DNA of 64,000 bases from Holdemania sp. Marseille-P2844 (GCF_900120005.1 NZ_LT635451.1:124001-188000), one strand, 5' to 3'. Counted from the first letter of the stretch, positions 34,905 through 44,091 are shown. A program made the numbers and translations. The notes: generated by a model not told the origin, from the sequence alone.

Positions 34905-34909
34905 GGAAG

Positions 34910-34936
34910 GCCCGGCGTAAGCCGGGCTTTTCTTTT
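34910..34936 (+). terminator. parC terminator
   Basis: GCCCGGC-GTAA-GCCGGGC then TTTTCTTTT. Between here and 35172 I see no gene. Confidence 0.9.
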
Positions 34937-35172
34937 ACGGGGCAGAAGCTTGTGGCTGGCAGTAAACGCCGGCAGACTTGAACAAACGTTCGTCGTCAAA
35001 GGATGATGAAATCAATTTCTTTCGTTTCATTTTTGCCAATCTATATCGTTTACTCTTTTCGGCTTGCAGTGTCGTGTTTTGATTTGAGCCTTTTTATTAT
35101 AAATTCTTGTTTGTTTTTCAGCCTTGTTCCCAATGAATAATAACGGATTAACTCAGGAAGGAAAGAAAAAGG

Positions 35173-35200
35173 TTGAAATTCCATCAGGAATGCCTATACT
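35173..35200 (+). promoter_or_regulatory. promoter of the candidate antitoxin RNA
   Basis: -35 TTGAAA (35173-35178), 16-bp spacer, -10 TATACT (35195-35200). No coding frame with a ribosome site starts downstream, but a terminator lies about 110 nt on. Confidence 0.65.
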
Positions 35201-35206
35201 AAAGGT

Positions 35207-35313
35207 GTAAGGTGTTGCTGAAAGGCGGCACCCGTCATGAGCTACCTTTTACGGTGGCGGCGGACAGATGAGCGCTGACTTTTCTTGGTCGATGGTGCAG
35301 CGCTTTTCTTTTT
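35207..35313 (+). ncRNA. candidate antisense RNA antitoxin
   Basis: Predicted transcript of about 107 nt from the promoter at 35173-35200 to a terminator AGCGCTG (35271-35277)/CAGCGCT (35298-35304) plus T run. A further internal hairpin pairs CACCCGT with ACGGTGG. It overlaps the last 72 nt of the opposite-strand small membrane peptide gene, as in type I toxin-antitoxin loci such as TxpA/RatA. Confidence 0.55.
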
Positions 35314-35421
35314 GGCCTCTATAATTTTTAAGCGGCATTCAATCACCTTGATCGAACATTCGATCAAGGGCAAACCAACTTTCAAAACTACATTGACAAA
35401 AAGTTCCAGGAAATGTTCCAT
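35242..35421 (-). CDS. candidate type I toxin, small hydrophobic basic peptide
   Basis: 59 aa. The N-terminal half is a hydrophobic helix (about residues 4-29, LELFVNVVLKVGLPLIECSI) and the C-terminal third is strongly basic (KKSQRSSVRRHRKR). AAGGAGG is 8 nt before ATG 35421. A perfect GACAGA/TCTGTC hairpin lies just upstream of the ribosome site in the leader, as in translation-controlled toxins. It matches no family I know by sequence; the type I toxin idea rests on size, shape and the antisense RNA. Confidence 0.6.
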   Translation of the reverse strand: MEHFLELFVNVVLKVGLPLIECSIKVIECRLKIIEAKKKSAAPSTKKSQRSSVRRHRKR

Positions 35422-35752
35422 AGAATTGCCCTCCTTGAATGACAGACGACAAAAATCTGTCGGTTTGAATCGAATTGAAAAGGTCAAAAGTCGATTCTGT
35501 CCGGACGGGCATCCGCGGTTCAACAAAACCCAACACTATTAATATTGCGGAAAAGTAAAAATAACCCCCTAAGAAAATGATGAAAAATATGTTCACAAAG
35601 TAAAAAAAGAGCGCTGAAGATACTTTTCGGAAATAAGCTGCGATGGGGATTCTATTATTCTGCATATAGGATGATTATGCAGGAAGAATCGATTGGAAAA
35701 CTGGTAATTGTTCAGGCTGATGATATAATAAACCTGAAAAAGGAGATCATTC
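35422..35752. other. non-coding gap between the toxin candidate and the epimerase
   Basis: Holds the toxin leader with the GACAGA/TCTGTC inverted repeat near 35443-35461. The rest is AT-rich without a supported gene. A TATAAT sits about 30 nt before the epimerase start, but no matching -35 is clear. Confidence 0.5.
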
Positions 35753-36709
35753 ATGCGAAAAGTATTGATTTTAGGCGGCAGTTATTTTATCGGCAGACGG
35801 ATTACAGAACAGTGTTTGGAAGATGGCTGGGAGGTTTCGTTATTAAACCGCGGTAGTCAGCCATGGACAGGCAGACCGGTAACGCAGCTGACCTGCGATC
35901 GGGAAGACGCGGCAGCGATGAAACAAACGTTAAAAGGCAGAACTTTCGACGCGGTGATCGACGTGTCCGGATTAAACCAGAAGCAGATTGAGATCTGCTG
36001 CGAAAGTCTGGATTGCTCCGTTAAACACTGGGTTTTCATCAGTTCCAGTGCGGTTTATGATGTAGACCGGTGTGCGCTGCCGATTTTAGAAACGCAACCG
36101 TTAGGGGAAAATCCATACTGGGGACAATATGGTACCGATAAAATCGCGGCGGAAAGCGCGCTGACGGCATTTTGCCAAAAGCAAAACATCGCGCTGTCGA
36201 TTTTGCGGCCGCCTTATATGTATGGGGAATATAATTATGTGCAGCGGGAAAGCTTCATTTTTGATCACCTGATGCGGAATCAGCCGATTTTGATCCCGGC
36301 GGCGGATAACCGCATTCAGTTCTGCTACACCGGCGATTTAGCCAAGATCGTCACTACTCTGTTAAGGTGTCCGGATCAGGGGATTGAGATTTACAATGTC
36401 GGCGATCAACAGGGCGTGAGCTTCAGCGAATGGATTCAACAATGTGCTGACGTCTGCGGCGCGCAGGCGAAGATCATTCCGGTTCATGATGCAAACTGGA
36501 ACGCCAGAGATTACTTCCCGTTCCGCGATTATGACAATGTACTGGATGTGACGAAGATTCATCAAATTGTGCCGGAAGATACCTCGTTTGAAACCGGCTT
36601 GACGCGGGCTTACCGCTGGTTTTGCGAACATCGCGGCGAGATTGTGTTTAAGCCCAAGCTGGCGGCCAATGAAAAACAGATTCTAAGCGAAATGGGAATA
36701 CAGGAATAA
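35753..36709 (+). CDS. NAD-dependent epimerase/dehydratase family protein
   Basis: 318-aa extended SDR. Rossmann motif LILGGSYFIGRRI, catalytic Ser region FISSSAVYD and YGTDKIAAE (Y-x3-K), substrate region RPPYMYGEYN. Acts on a nucleotide-sugar or similar substrate; the exact reaction is not readable. Single-gene unit with its own terminator. AAGGAG before ATG. Confidence 0.85.
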   Translation: MRKVLILGGSYFIGRRITEQCLEDGWEVSLLNRGSQPWTGRPVTQLTCDREDAAAMKQTLKGRTFDAVIDVSGLNQKQIEICCESLDCSVKHWVFISSSAVYDVDRCALPILETQPLGENPYWGQYGTDKIAAESALTAFCQKQNIALSILRPPYMYGEYNYVQRESFIFDHLMRNQPILIPAADNRIQFCYTGDLAKIVTTLLRCPDQGIEIYNVGDQQGVSFSEWIQQCADVCGAQAKIIPVHDANWNARDYFPFRDYDNVLDVTKIHQIVPEDTSFETGLTRAYRWFCEHRGEIVFKPKLAANEKQILSEMGIQE

Positions 36710-36715
36710 ACAGAG

Positions 36716-36740
36716 CGTCCGGCACAAGCCGGACGTTTTT
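36716..36740 (+). terminator. epimerase gene terminator
   Basis: CGTCCGGC-ACAA-GCCGGACG then TTTTTA. Confidence 0.9.
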
Positions 36741-36750
36741 ATGAATTCGC

Positions 36751-36801
36751 TTGACAGAATGAGATTACAACTGTAATATATAAATGTATTACAGTTGTAA
36801 T
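36751..36801 (+). promoter_or_regulatory. BlaI-type promoter with twin operators
   Basis: -35 TTGACA (36751-36756), 17-bp spacer, -10 TAATAT (36774-36779). Operators ATTACAACTGTAAT (36764-36777) and ATTACAGTTGTAAT (36788-36801) carry the BlaI/MecI core TACA-N2-TGTA. The first overlaps spacer and -10, the second the start region. Strong evidence for autorepression of blaI and the M56 gene. Confidence 0.9.
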
Positions 36802-36819
36802 CTGAATGGAGGGACGTTG

Positions 36820-37191
36820 ATGAACGCCGAAAAAATCACTGATGCCGAATTAGAGGTACTTAAAGTTCTGTGGCTGCGGGAACCCTTGACCGCGAATCAG
36901 ATTGTCGAGGAGGTTTCCAAACAAAAGGACTGGAATGCCAAGACGATTCGTACGTTAATCCATCGCTGCGAGGAAAAACAGGCGGTGACGGCCGACCGCA
37001 GCGCACGTGAAATTTTATACAGCCCAGCGATCAGCCGCCGGGATTATACGCGGCAGACACAGAAAAGTCTGGCTGATAAGCTGTTCAACGGTTCGATGAG
37101 CCGGATGATGCTGAACTTCATGGAAGAAGTCCAGCTGAGTGACGATGAGCTAGAAGAATTGAAGGAAATGATCCGCGATGCTGAAAAATAG
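36820..37191 (+). CDS. blaI: BlaI/MecI-family repressor
   Basis: 123-aa winged-helix repressor: ITDAELEVLKVLWLREPLTANQIVEEVSKQKDWNAKTIRTLIHRCEEKQAV, then a dimerisation tail. In this family repression is lifted when the partner M56 protease causes repressor cleavage. ATG 36820 follows GGAGGG; the earlier ATG lies within the operator. It overlaps the M56 gene by 14 nt. Confidence 0.93.
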   Translation: MNAEKITDAELEVLKVLWLREPLTANQIVEEVSKQKDWNAKTIRTLIHRCEEKQAVTADRSAREILYSPAISRRDYTRQTQKSLADKLFNGSMSRMMLNFMEEVQLSDDELEELKEMIRDAEK

Positions 37192-38902
37192 TCTGCGGCA
37201 GCTTCTGGAAGTCTCATTAATGATCAGTCCGCTGATTATCTTGATCTTCCTGCTGAGAAAAAAGAGTCTGCGTAGGCTTGGACCAACCGCCCGGCTGTTG
37301 TTGTGGGTTCCGCTGTTGATTCAGCTGGCAATTCCCGTTCAGCTGACGTCAAAGCACAGCCCGTATCAGAAATTGACGACAATCCCGTTGGCAGATTCAT
37401 TCGCGGAAACGGTAGAACAAATTGAAACTGCGCCGATAATCATCCATCCAGCCCAAGCTGCGCTCTCAATGCCGCCGGACAAGCCGATACCGCAAAATTG
37501 GACCTGGGGCGAGGGACTGGTGATGCTCTGGGTATTGGGAATGGTCGTCATGACGACTGTCAATGGGATCGCCCGTGTGAAATTGAAAAAACGGTTATGT
37601 CTGCAGCCTTGTTCTCCCGCGCTGGGTGAAGAAGCAGTGCGTCAGATGCGGATTAATCGCTGCCTGCAGATTCCTGTCCGGCAGAGCGCGAGCCTTCACA
37701 GCTGCGCGATTTATGGCAACTTGATGCCGCAGCTGGTCTTGGGCGCAGATTTTAAAGAACGAACAGAAGCGCAGCGGAGAGTGATGCTCGATCATGAATG
37801 CCTGCATGTGAAATACGGACATCCATGGTTTCTGGGATTCATTCAGCTGCTGGAGATCGTATACTGGTTTAATCCGTTAGTGCGCCTGATGATGAATCAG
37901 CTGCGGCTGGATCTGGAATACTTCATCGACGAAAAACTGCTGGAGGATAAACCGCAGGCAGACCGGATCGGTTACGCTCGCCTGTTGCTGGCGTTGAGCG
38001 CGGATCATGATGAGCGGGCGTTGCAGTGCCTCAATAGCAAGCGAACACAAAAACGATTTAAAGAAAGGATGGGATGGATTGTGAATAAAAAAAGAACGCC
38101 GTGGCTGCTTGCGGCCGGGATCGTCCTGATTTGCGCCGGGGTCAGCGTCAGCATGATGGTAAAACCGGATGCTCAGTCCGGCTGGGAAATGACGATGAAG
38201 CGGACGCTGATTCAAAACGAAGCGGCGCCGGTTGAATTGACGGACACCCATGAAATCAAGGTCTGGTGCGAAGGCTCGAAGAAAGCGCTGGAATCAATGG
38301 GCATGGAGGTGCCGGTCATCGTGCGGGTTAAGGAATGGGTTTCGCCGACTGGCGAAACGCTGACGCTGACCGATATGCAGCGGGGCGCAGAATCCCTGGC
38401 GCAGCTGGAATTCGGGGAAATCCCGGAATCCGTGACCTGCTTCATGCCAACAGATCGGATCTTTGTAAAACTGACTTCGGACCAGCTTCTTCAGCCGTAT
38501 CCGGTAGCGGGCGGCGCTGACGCCGTAGCCCGGATTCAGGCGATTTCGCCGGTTGAAAACCCTGAAATCACCTGCCGCTGGGGTTGTTATGCTGATCATC
38601 AGGCGCTGGATATCACCGATCCGGATAACAAGCAGGCGCCGATTCTGGCAACGGCGGCGGGAACGGTGAACACGACCGGGTTTAATTCGATCGACGGCAA
38701 TTACATCATTCTTGATCATGTCGACGGAATTCAGAGCTTTTACGGACACTTGGGCGAAATTCAGGTTGCGGAAGGGGACGCTGTCGCGCAGGGACAGACG
38801 ATCGGTATCATGGGAATGACCGGACGGGCAACCGGACCGCATGTACATTTCTATCTGATTCAGAATGAAACCGCGTTGGATCCGTCAAGTTTGTACCAGT
38901 AA
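37178..38902 (+). CDS. M56 (BlaR1-type) membrane protease fused to an M23 endopeptidase domain
   Basis: 574 aa. N-terminal membrane helices; the M56 zinc site HECLH (206-210) lies in a loop, with further helices near 215-235 and 307-330. Outside the membrane there is a linker of about 140 aa, then an M23 (LytM) domain: H474 and D478 (ADHQALDI), H524 (GHLGE) and the HxH pair H555/H557 (GPHVHF). Classical BlaR1 has a penicillin-binding sensor there instead. Coupled to the blaI gene, so it probably senses or remodels peptidoglycan and relieves BlaI repression. Confidence 0.88.
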   Translation: MLKNSLRQLLEVSLMISPLIILIFLLRKKSLRRLGPTARLLLWVPLLIQLAIPVQLTSKHSPYQKLTTIPLADSFAETVEQIETAPIIIHPAQAALSMPPDKPIPQNWTWGEGLVMLWVLGMVVMTTVNGIARVKLKKRLCLQPCSPALGEEAVRQMRINRCLQIPVRQSASLHSCAIYGNLMPQLVLGADFKERTEAQRRVMLDHECLHVKYGHPWFLGFIQLLEIVYWFNPLVRLMMNQLRLDLEYFIDEKLLEDKPQADRIGYARLLLALSADHDERALQCLNSKRTQKRFKERMGWIVNKKRTPWLLAAGIVLICAGVSVSMMVKPDAQSGWEMTMKRTLIQNEAAPVELTDTHEIKVWCEGSKKALESMGMEVPVIVRVKEWVSPTGETLTLTDMQRGAESLAQLEFGEIPESVTCFMPTDRIFVKLTSDQLLQPYPVAGGADAVARIQAISPVENPEITCRWGCYADHQALDITDPDNKQAPILATAAGTVNTTGFNSIDGNYIILDHVDGIQSFYGHLGEIQVAEGDAVAQGQTIGIMGMTGRATGPHVHFYLIQNETALDPSSLYQ

Positions 38903-38933
38903 AGAGGAAAATACATCGCTCTTCAAATCAAAA

Positions 38934-38956
38934 CCCGGAAAATTTCCGGGTTCTTT
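38934..38956 (+). terminator. terminator after the M56-M23 gene
   Basis: CCCGGAAA-A-TTTCCGGG then TTCTTTTG. Confidence 0.85.
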
Positions 38957-39014
38957 TGTTGCTTAGAAAACGGTTTCACGGTATACTTCACCTAGAGGTA
39001 AGAGGAGGAATTTT

Positions 39015-39884
39015 ATGAGTACCCTGGATTATCATATCCATACGATCGTCAGCACCGACGCGGACTACACACCGGAGGAAATCATCCGCATGGCGCAGGA
39101 AAACGGCGTGAAGACGCTGGCGATTACCGATCACAACAACGTTGCCAGCGTCGCCGAGGCGGCGCGCTTGGGTGAAGCGGCAGGCATCCGCGTCATTCCG
39201 GGCATAGAGATTGACTGCGAATTTGAAGGCGTGGGCTTCCACATGACGGCTTATGGAATTGATATCACCGATCCGCGTTATGATGAATTGTTCCATTATT
39301 ATTACGATCAGTCTGTTGAAAACACCTGGAAAGCGAAGTATCAGTTCTGCGAAGCGATGGAACTGGATTTGCCGGACGAGCTGTTAAAGACCGTGGCCAA
39401 GGACAACATTCTTGTGCCCGAGGATATCGGCGCATACCTGTTAAGCCACAGGGAATACGATGGTTTACGCTGGCTGGATCCCTACCGCGAGGGCGGCAGC
39501 CGCAGCGATAATCCGAATGTGAACTTTTTCTGGGATTTCTTCTCCCAGGGTAAGCCGGGCTATACCGCAGGAAGCAAGAAGACGGCGGCGGAAATCATCG
39601 ACCTGATTCACGCTACCGGCGGGGAAGCCGTCGTCGCCCATCCAGGCGCCAATTTCAAAGGCAAGGATGAAATTCTGGAACGATTATTAGACAGCGGCGT
39701 GCAGGGCATGGAGGTTTACAGCAGCTATCACAATGAGGAACAGACCTGCCGTTACCGGCAGATGGCGCTGGATCATGGACTGTGGATGACCTGCGGCAGC
39801 GATTTCCACGGCCATCACAAACCGGCGATTCAGATCGGGCGCATCCCGTTTCTTATGGATGAAGCGGAAATTCACCGCTTTTAA
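39015..39884 (+). CDS. PHP-domain phosphoesterase
   Basis: 289-aa metal-dependent phosphoesterase of the TrpH/YciV type. Metal ligands are seen in DYHIHTIVSTD, ITDHNN, PGIEIDCE, VAHPGANF and CGSDFHGHH. Substrate unknown; relatives act on nucleoside 3',5'-bisphosphates or RNA ends. RBS AGAGGAGG. Confidence 0.87.
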   Translation: MSTLDYHIHTIVSTDADYTPEEIIRMAQENGVKTLAITDHNNVASVAEAARLGEAAGIRVIPGIEIDCEFEGVGFHMTAYGIDITDPRYDELFHYYYDQSVENTWKAKYQFCEAMELDLPDELLKTVAKDNILVPEDIGAYLLSHREYDGLRWLDPYREGGSRSDNPNVNFFWDFFSQGKPGYTAGSKKTAAEIIDLIHATGGEAVVAHPGANFKGKDEILERLLDSGVQGMEVYSSYHNEEQTCRYRQMALDHGLWMTCGSDFHGHHKPAIQIGRIPFLMDEAEIHRF

Positions 39885-39967
39885 GCCTGTTTTACAAATT
39901 TCTTCGTGATTTTTACAGTGTGCTTTGATATAATGATAAAGTCAATTTTGGAAGGTGGTTATTAACT

Positions 39968-40690
39968 ATGGGACGTGCACATGAGGTCCGTGCGGCGGCG
40001 ATGGCCAAAACAGCCGCAGCGAAGTCAAAATTATACTCCCGTTACGGCAAAGAACTGTTGATCGCAGCGAAAGCGGGCGTTCCGGATCCGGAGATGAATC
40101 TGGGCCTGAAACGGAAAATTGCCGAAGCGAAGGCGAATCAGGTACCTGCCGACGTCATTAAAAGAGCGATTGAAAAAGCGAAGGGCGGCACTGGCGAAAA
40201 CTACGATTCCTGCCGTTACGAAGGTTTCGGCCCGGGCGCGGCGACAATCATTATCGACTGTCTGACCGACAACACCAACCGCAGTGTCAGTGCGGTTAAG
40301 ACCTGCTTCAACAAGGCGCATTGCAAGATGGGTGTTGCGGGCTGCGTCTCGCACAGCTACGACAACGTCGGTCTGTTCAACTTCCCGTATGAAGATGAAG
40401 AAGGCATGCTGGATGCGCTGATCATGGCGGAAGTCAATGTCATCGACATTGAATGTGAAGACGGCACCATGACCGTGACGGTCGATCCGACGGATTTCCA
40501 CAAAGCGAAGGAAGCGATCGACGCCCTGATTCCGGAGGTTGAATATGACGCCTGCGAAATCACGATGCTGCCGCAGGAATATGTCAAGCTGGAGAGTGAA
40601 GAAGACAAGGAATCCTGGAATCGTCTGTTGACGATGCTGGACGATTGCGACGACGTACAGAAGGTTTATCATAACGTCGAAGCTGAATAA
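39968..40690 (+). CDS. YebC/PmpR (TACO1)-family protein
   Basis: 240-aa protein starting GRAHEVRAAAMAKTAAAKSKLYSRYGKEL and holding NQVPADVIKRAIEKAKG and EGFGPGAATIIIDCLTDN. Family members act as DNA-binding regulators or help translation of proline-rich stretches. This is the YeeN-like subgroup, judged by the altered N-terminus. RBS GAAGGTGG. Confidence 0.9.
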   Translation: MGRAHEVRAAAMAKTAAAKSKLYSRYGKELLIAAKAGVPDPEMNLGLKRKIAEAKANQVPADVIKRAIEKAKGGTGENYDSCRYEGFGPGAATIIIDCLTDNTNRSVSAVKTCFNKAHCKMGVAGCVSHSYDNVGLFNFPYEDEEGMLDALIMAEVNVIDIECEDGTMTVTVDPTDFHKAKEAIDALIPEVEYDACEITMLPQEYVKLESEEDKESWNRLLTMLDDCDDVQKVYHNVEAE

Positions 40691-40692
40691 GT

Positions 40693-40772
40693 AAAAAAAA
40701 CGGTAAATTTTGAAGCCCGTCTGACGTGTTGGATCAAACTGGGGATGGCTTCGATTGTACCGTTTTTTTTTT
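40693..40772. terminator. long bidirectional terminator
   Basis: AAAAAACGGTA pairs with TACCGTTTTTT across about 50 nt, with an inner TTGAAGCC/GGCTTCGA stem. Lies between converging yebC and the SDR gene. Confidence 0.75.
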
Positions 40773-40795
40773 GAAAACAGGAAGCTGCCAGCGGC

Positions 40796-41563
40796 TTAGA
40801 AAATCGTGCCGCCGCCGTCGGCGCGGATTGTCTGACCGGTGATATAGCCGGAGGCATCGCTGGCTAAGAAAACGAGAACCGGAGTTAAATCAGCATAGGC
40901 CGTGCCAATCCGACCGATAGCCGGAACCGTAAAGCCCAGGGTTTCTGGTTTACGCTGACCTTCCGGAAACGAATCAATGATCGCCTGCATTTTCGGAGTG
41001 ATCGCCGTCGGACTGATGCAGTTGATGTTAATCCCATCTTTGCCCCACTCGCGGGCCGCAACTTTTGACAGACCGCGGATCGCTTCTTTGACCGAAGCGT
41101 ACGCTGCGTAGCCTTCTGTACCGGTCAAGCCGGCCGGGGAAGCAAAGTTGATGATCTTGCCATGGGATTCTTTCAAATAAGGATAGCACAGCTGCATCAG
41201 CCGCCATGTCGCCAGATAGCCGCTTTTGAATACCGTCATCAGATCGGCTTCCGTCTGCTGCAAAAATGGAATGCCCGGTTTTGCGTCTACCGCGTTGTTG
41301 ATCAGAATATCGATTCGTCCAAAGCGGTCGGCGGTTTGCTTGACCAGATTTTCAAGCTGTGCCCGATCTGTAATGTCACAGACGACAGCCAGAACCTCCG
41401 CGCCTTTCTTACGGCAGATTTCAGCTGTTTCCTCAAGCTTGGACTGGGTTCTTGCGCAGATCGCCAAATTTGCGCCTTCTTCCGCGAAGCGAATGGCCGT
41501 TTCCCGTCCGATTCCTCCGCTGCAGCCGGTGATCAAAGCCACTTTCTCTTTTAAGACATTCAT
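40796..41563 (-). CDS. SDR-family oxidoreductase (FabG-like)
   Basis: 255-aa short-chain dehydrogenase. Cofactor motif TGCSGGIGRETA, NNAVD region, catalytic Ser in NFASPAG and YAAYASVKEA (Y-x3-K), C-terminal GQTIRADGGGTIF. Substrate not readable. AGGAGG before ATG; monocistronic and converging on yebC. Confidence 0.9.
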   Translation of the reverse strand: MNVLKEKVALITGCSGGIGRETAIRFAEEGANLAICARTQSKLEETAEICRKKGAEVLAVVCDITDRAQLENLVKQTADRFGRIDILINNAVDAKPGIPFLQQTEADLMTVFKSGYLATWRLMQLCYPYLKESHGKIINFASPAGLTGTEGYAAYASVKEAIRGLSKVAAREWGKDGININCISPTAITPKMQAIIDSFPEGQRKPETLGFTVPAIGRIGTAYADLTPVLVFLASDASGYITGQTIRADGGGTIF

Positions 41564-41745
41564 GAAGATTCCTCCTTTACTATAATCGTAAATCGTGATG
41601 ATGAAAGAAACAATGAAAATGTTAAATAGTTAAATAAATTCACAAAGTTGTTTGAAAAAAAGCCTGAAAATAATTGCGAATTCACAGAACGATACCCGCA
41701 AAGATCGATTTTTGATATAATGGAAAGCGAGGAAAGGAATGAATT

Positions 41746-42138
41746 ATGAAACGAATACTGACTTACGGAACCTATGATCTTCTGCATTGGGGACATATCC
41801 GTTTATTAAAGCGCGCGAAACAGCTGGGAGATTATCTGATCGTCGGACTGTCGACCGACGAGTTCAACGCGATCAAAGGAAAAAAAGCTTATCACAGCTA
41901 TGAAGAACGTAAGATGATGCTGGAGGCGATCCGCTATGTCGATCTGGTGATTCCGGAAAACGAATGGGGACAGAAGGCAAAGGATATCCAGGAATATCAC
42001 GCTGACGTGTTTGTTATGGGCGATGATTGGGAAGGGAAGTTCGACGAGCTGAAAGCATATTGCGAGGTTGTTTATCTGCCGCGCACCGAAGGAATCTCTA
42101 CGACTAAGATCAAGGAGGATCTTGAAAAGCTGAAATAA
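41746..42138 (+). CDS. tagD: glycerol-3-phosphate cytidylyltransferase TagD
   Basis: 130-aa enzyme making CDP-glycerol for teichoic acid. Nucleotidyltransferase motifs GTYDLLHWGHIRLLKRAK (HxGH), and RTEGISTTKIKEDL. Full length. Suggests glycerol-phosphate type polymers on the cell surface. Confidence 0.95.
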   Translation: MKRILTYGTYDLLHWGHIRLLKRAKQLGDYLIVGLSTDEFNAIKGKKAYHSYEERKMMLEAIRYVDLVIPENEWGQKAKDIQEYHADVFVMGDDWEGKFDELKAYCEVVYLPRTEGISTTKIKEDLEKLK

Positions 42139-42819
42139 GTTGAAATAAAAAAAGGCAGGAAGATTTATTGGTTTTTCCTCGAACTTGGGTAAAGATAAAA
42201 AGAATAGGTAGCACAAAGCCTGAAATCTTGCTTTGTACAGCCTCCTTTTTTGTATAGAAATTCTAAGCCTACCCTAAATTTAGTAAGAACCGGTTTATTG
42301 CTTTAATCCACTGTAAAAAAAGAGTGTATTTTTCTTATGTCCAAGCATTATAAACAGATAATCAGTATCTCTATATTCGAATGGAGACACGGACTTTTCT
42401 CTCTGTTGAAGATCAAGGATTGCTTTCTTGATAAGGGGAGGCTGTATTTATCACTTATAGCTTGAAAACTTATGTTCGCCGTTTTATGAATTTTATGCCC
42501 GGGAAGGATCAACCGATATGATTAAAATTTGCATTAGCCGCAGTCAAGCGGGACCCGGATCTATAAAAAATTCTTTAACAATAAAGTGTTGGCCCTGTTT
42601 TGTAATTGCATAGGACGGTATATCAATTTCGACGAAGATTGCGATAAAAAAAGTAGTGAAATGAGTGATCAGAAAGCGGCATTGAACGATTCTTACTCAG
42701 TTTTGATCGGCATCGAATTTCTGACGGCAAAAAGCTGGCGGCAGTAAGCTTAAAAATAGGTCTACTGTTGCCAGCTTTTTTTATGGTAATTTAATGAGGA
42801 TGATGTCATGATCCTTATT
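42139..42819. other. 680-bp gap with no supported gene
   Basis: The first 120 nt after tagD can fold into a large imperfect hairpin (AAAAAGG/CCTTTTT at 42149-42255 with inner AAGATTT/AAATCTT), possibly the tagD terminator. Between 42330 and 42720 there are only short broken frames (for example TYVRRFMNFMPGKDQP), which look like decayed coding DNA or chance. The strong terminator at 42729-42783 closes the gap. Confidence 0.5.
42729..42783. terminator. terminator upstream of the tmcAL 3' end
   Basis: AAAAAGCTGGC and GCCAGCTTTTT arms, with inner CAGTA/TACTG pairing. A and T runs on both sides suit either strand; serves tmcAL on the minus strand. Confidence 0.8.
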
Positions 42820-43932
42820 TTACAGGATGATCGGTCCGCCGATTTCTTTTTTTAACAATGCGATCCGGGCGGATTCCGCCATCATTGAGGCGTACAGCTG
42901 TGTCGAACGGTATTCCAGCCGGCGGTAAGGCTCGGGAACGGCCGCAAAACGGGAGGCGATGCGAACTTCCTGTTGACGCAGCTGTTTTAAATACTGTCTT
43001 CCGGTTTCGTTGAACGCCAGCGGACGCAGCGTATCCAGCGGCGGCAGGCTGCGGACCTCATCCCAATGAATCTGGCACAGCAGCTGCAGACAGGTGCGCT
43101 GAATCCGCGATCGGGTATAGCGTCGGTTCACGGCCGCAGCGATGAAGCTGTCCCAATTCGGCGAAATTTCTGCACAATGAGCCAGATGAACTTCAATCCC
43201 TTCGGAAAACAGGAAGTACGTTTGCAGCACGTGAACCGGCATCGTGATCAACATCGTTCTTAAATAAGGATAGAACTGCGCCAGACAGACCCGGGGACCG
43301 GTCTTCAGCGCGGAAGCCATCGGCGTCTGTTCATCGCAGAAGCATTCCTGTTCAGCGGCCAGCCGGATTGCCTTGGCGCTGGCCACCGGACCCTGCAGCG
43401 CTGTTTCATGATAGCCGACGGTACGCTGGATCGTATAGGGCGTGATCGGGCTGTCCTGCAGCTGCTTCAGATAGGCCACGCCCAGGATATCGTTGGGCAG
43501 CATCTCCCTGGCCCATAAACCATATGCCTTGGGGAAAGCCAGTCCGGCGGCCAACGACTCCTTCAGATGATCCGGATTGATCGGCATCGACGCGATTTCC
43601 TTCAGCTCCTGCAGGTTGTTGCTTTCCGAGCCGAAGACCAGGGAAGAAACCTGCGCCAGTTTTAATAATGTCACCGCGCCTTCGGCAAAATGCGAAGCGC
43701 TTTGCGTGACCCAGGGGTAGGGCAGCTCGATGATCAAATCGCAGCCCTGCGCCAGCGCCGCCGCCGCCCGTTTCCATTTGTCCAGAATTGCCGGCTCCCC
43801 GCGCTGGACGAAATTCCCCGACATCACCGCGATCAGCACGTCGCAGCCGGTGATCGCACGGGCTTGTTCTATATGATAAAGATGACCGTTATGAAACGGA
43901 TTGTATTCCACGATAATGCCGCAAGCTTTCAT
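42820..43932 (-). CDS. tmcAL: tRNA(Met) cytidine acetate ligase TmcAL (YlbM)
   Basis: 370-aa nucleotidyltransferase-fold enzyme that acetylates C34 of elongator tRNA-Met using acetate and ATP. IIVEYNPFHNGHLYHIEQAR (HxGH) and VMSGNFVQRGEPA near the N-terminus, FGSESNN in the middle. ATG 43932 is 6 nt after GGAGG. Typical neighbour of DUF177-rpmF in Bacillota, as here. Confidence 0.93.
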   Translation of the reverse strand: MKACGIIVEYNPFHNGHLYHIEQARAITGCDVLIAVMSGNFVQRGEPAILDKWKRAAAALAQGCDLIIELPYPWVTQSASHFAEGAVTLLKLAQVSSLVFGSESNNLQELKEIASMPINPDHLKESLAAGLAFPKAYGLWAREMLPNDILGVAYLKQLQDSPITPYTIQRTVGYHETALQGPVASAKAIRLAAEQECFCDEQTPMASALKTGPRVCLAQFYPYLRTMLITMPVHVLQTYFLFSEGIEVHLAHCAEISPNWDSFIAAAVNRRYTRSRIQRTCLQLLCQIHWDEVRSLPPLDTLRPLAFNETGRQYLKQLRQQEVRIASRFAAVPEPYRRLEYRSTQLYASMMAESARIALLKKEIGGPIIL

Positions 43933-44091
43933 AGACAACCTCCAGAACTTTCCAACCCTTCCTTATGGGAAGGCAGACAGCGGTGTTTTGCACTGTCGCC
44001 CCTTATGATATCATAAACATTCGTGAAATGCTCACAAACCGGAGAAACGCTATGCTATAATAAACTAGGAATCCGAGGTGAAACAAAAATA

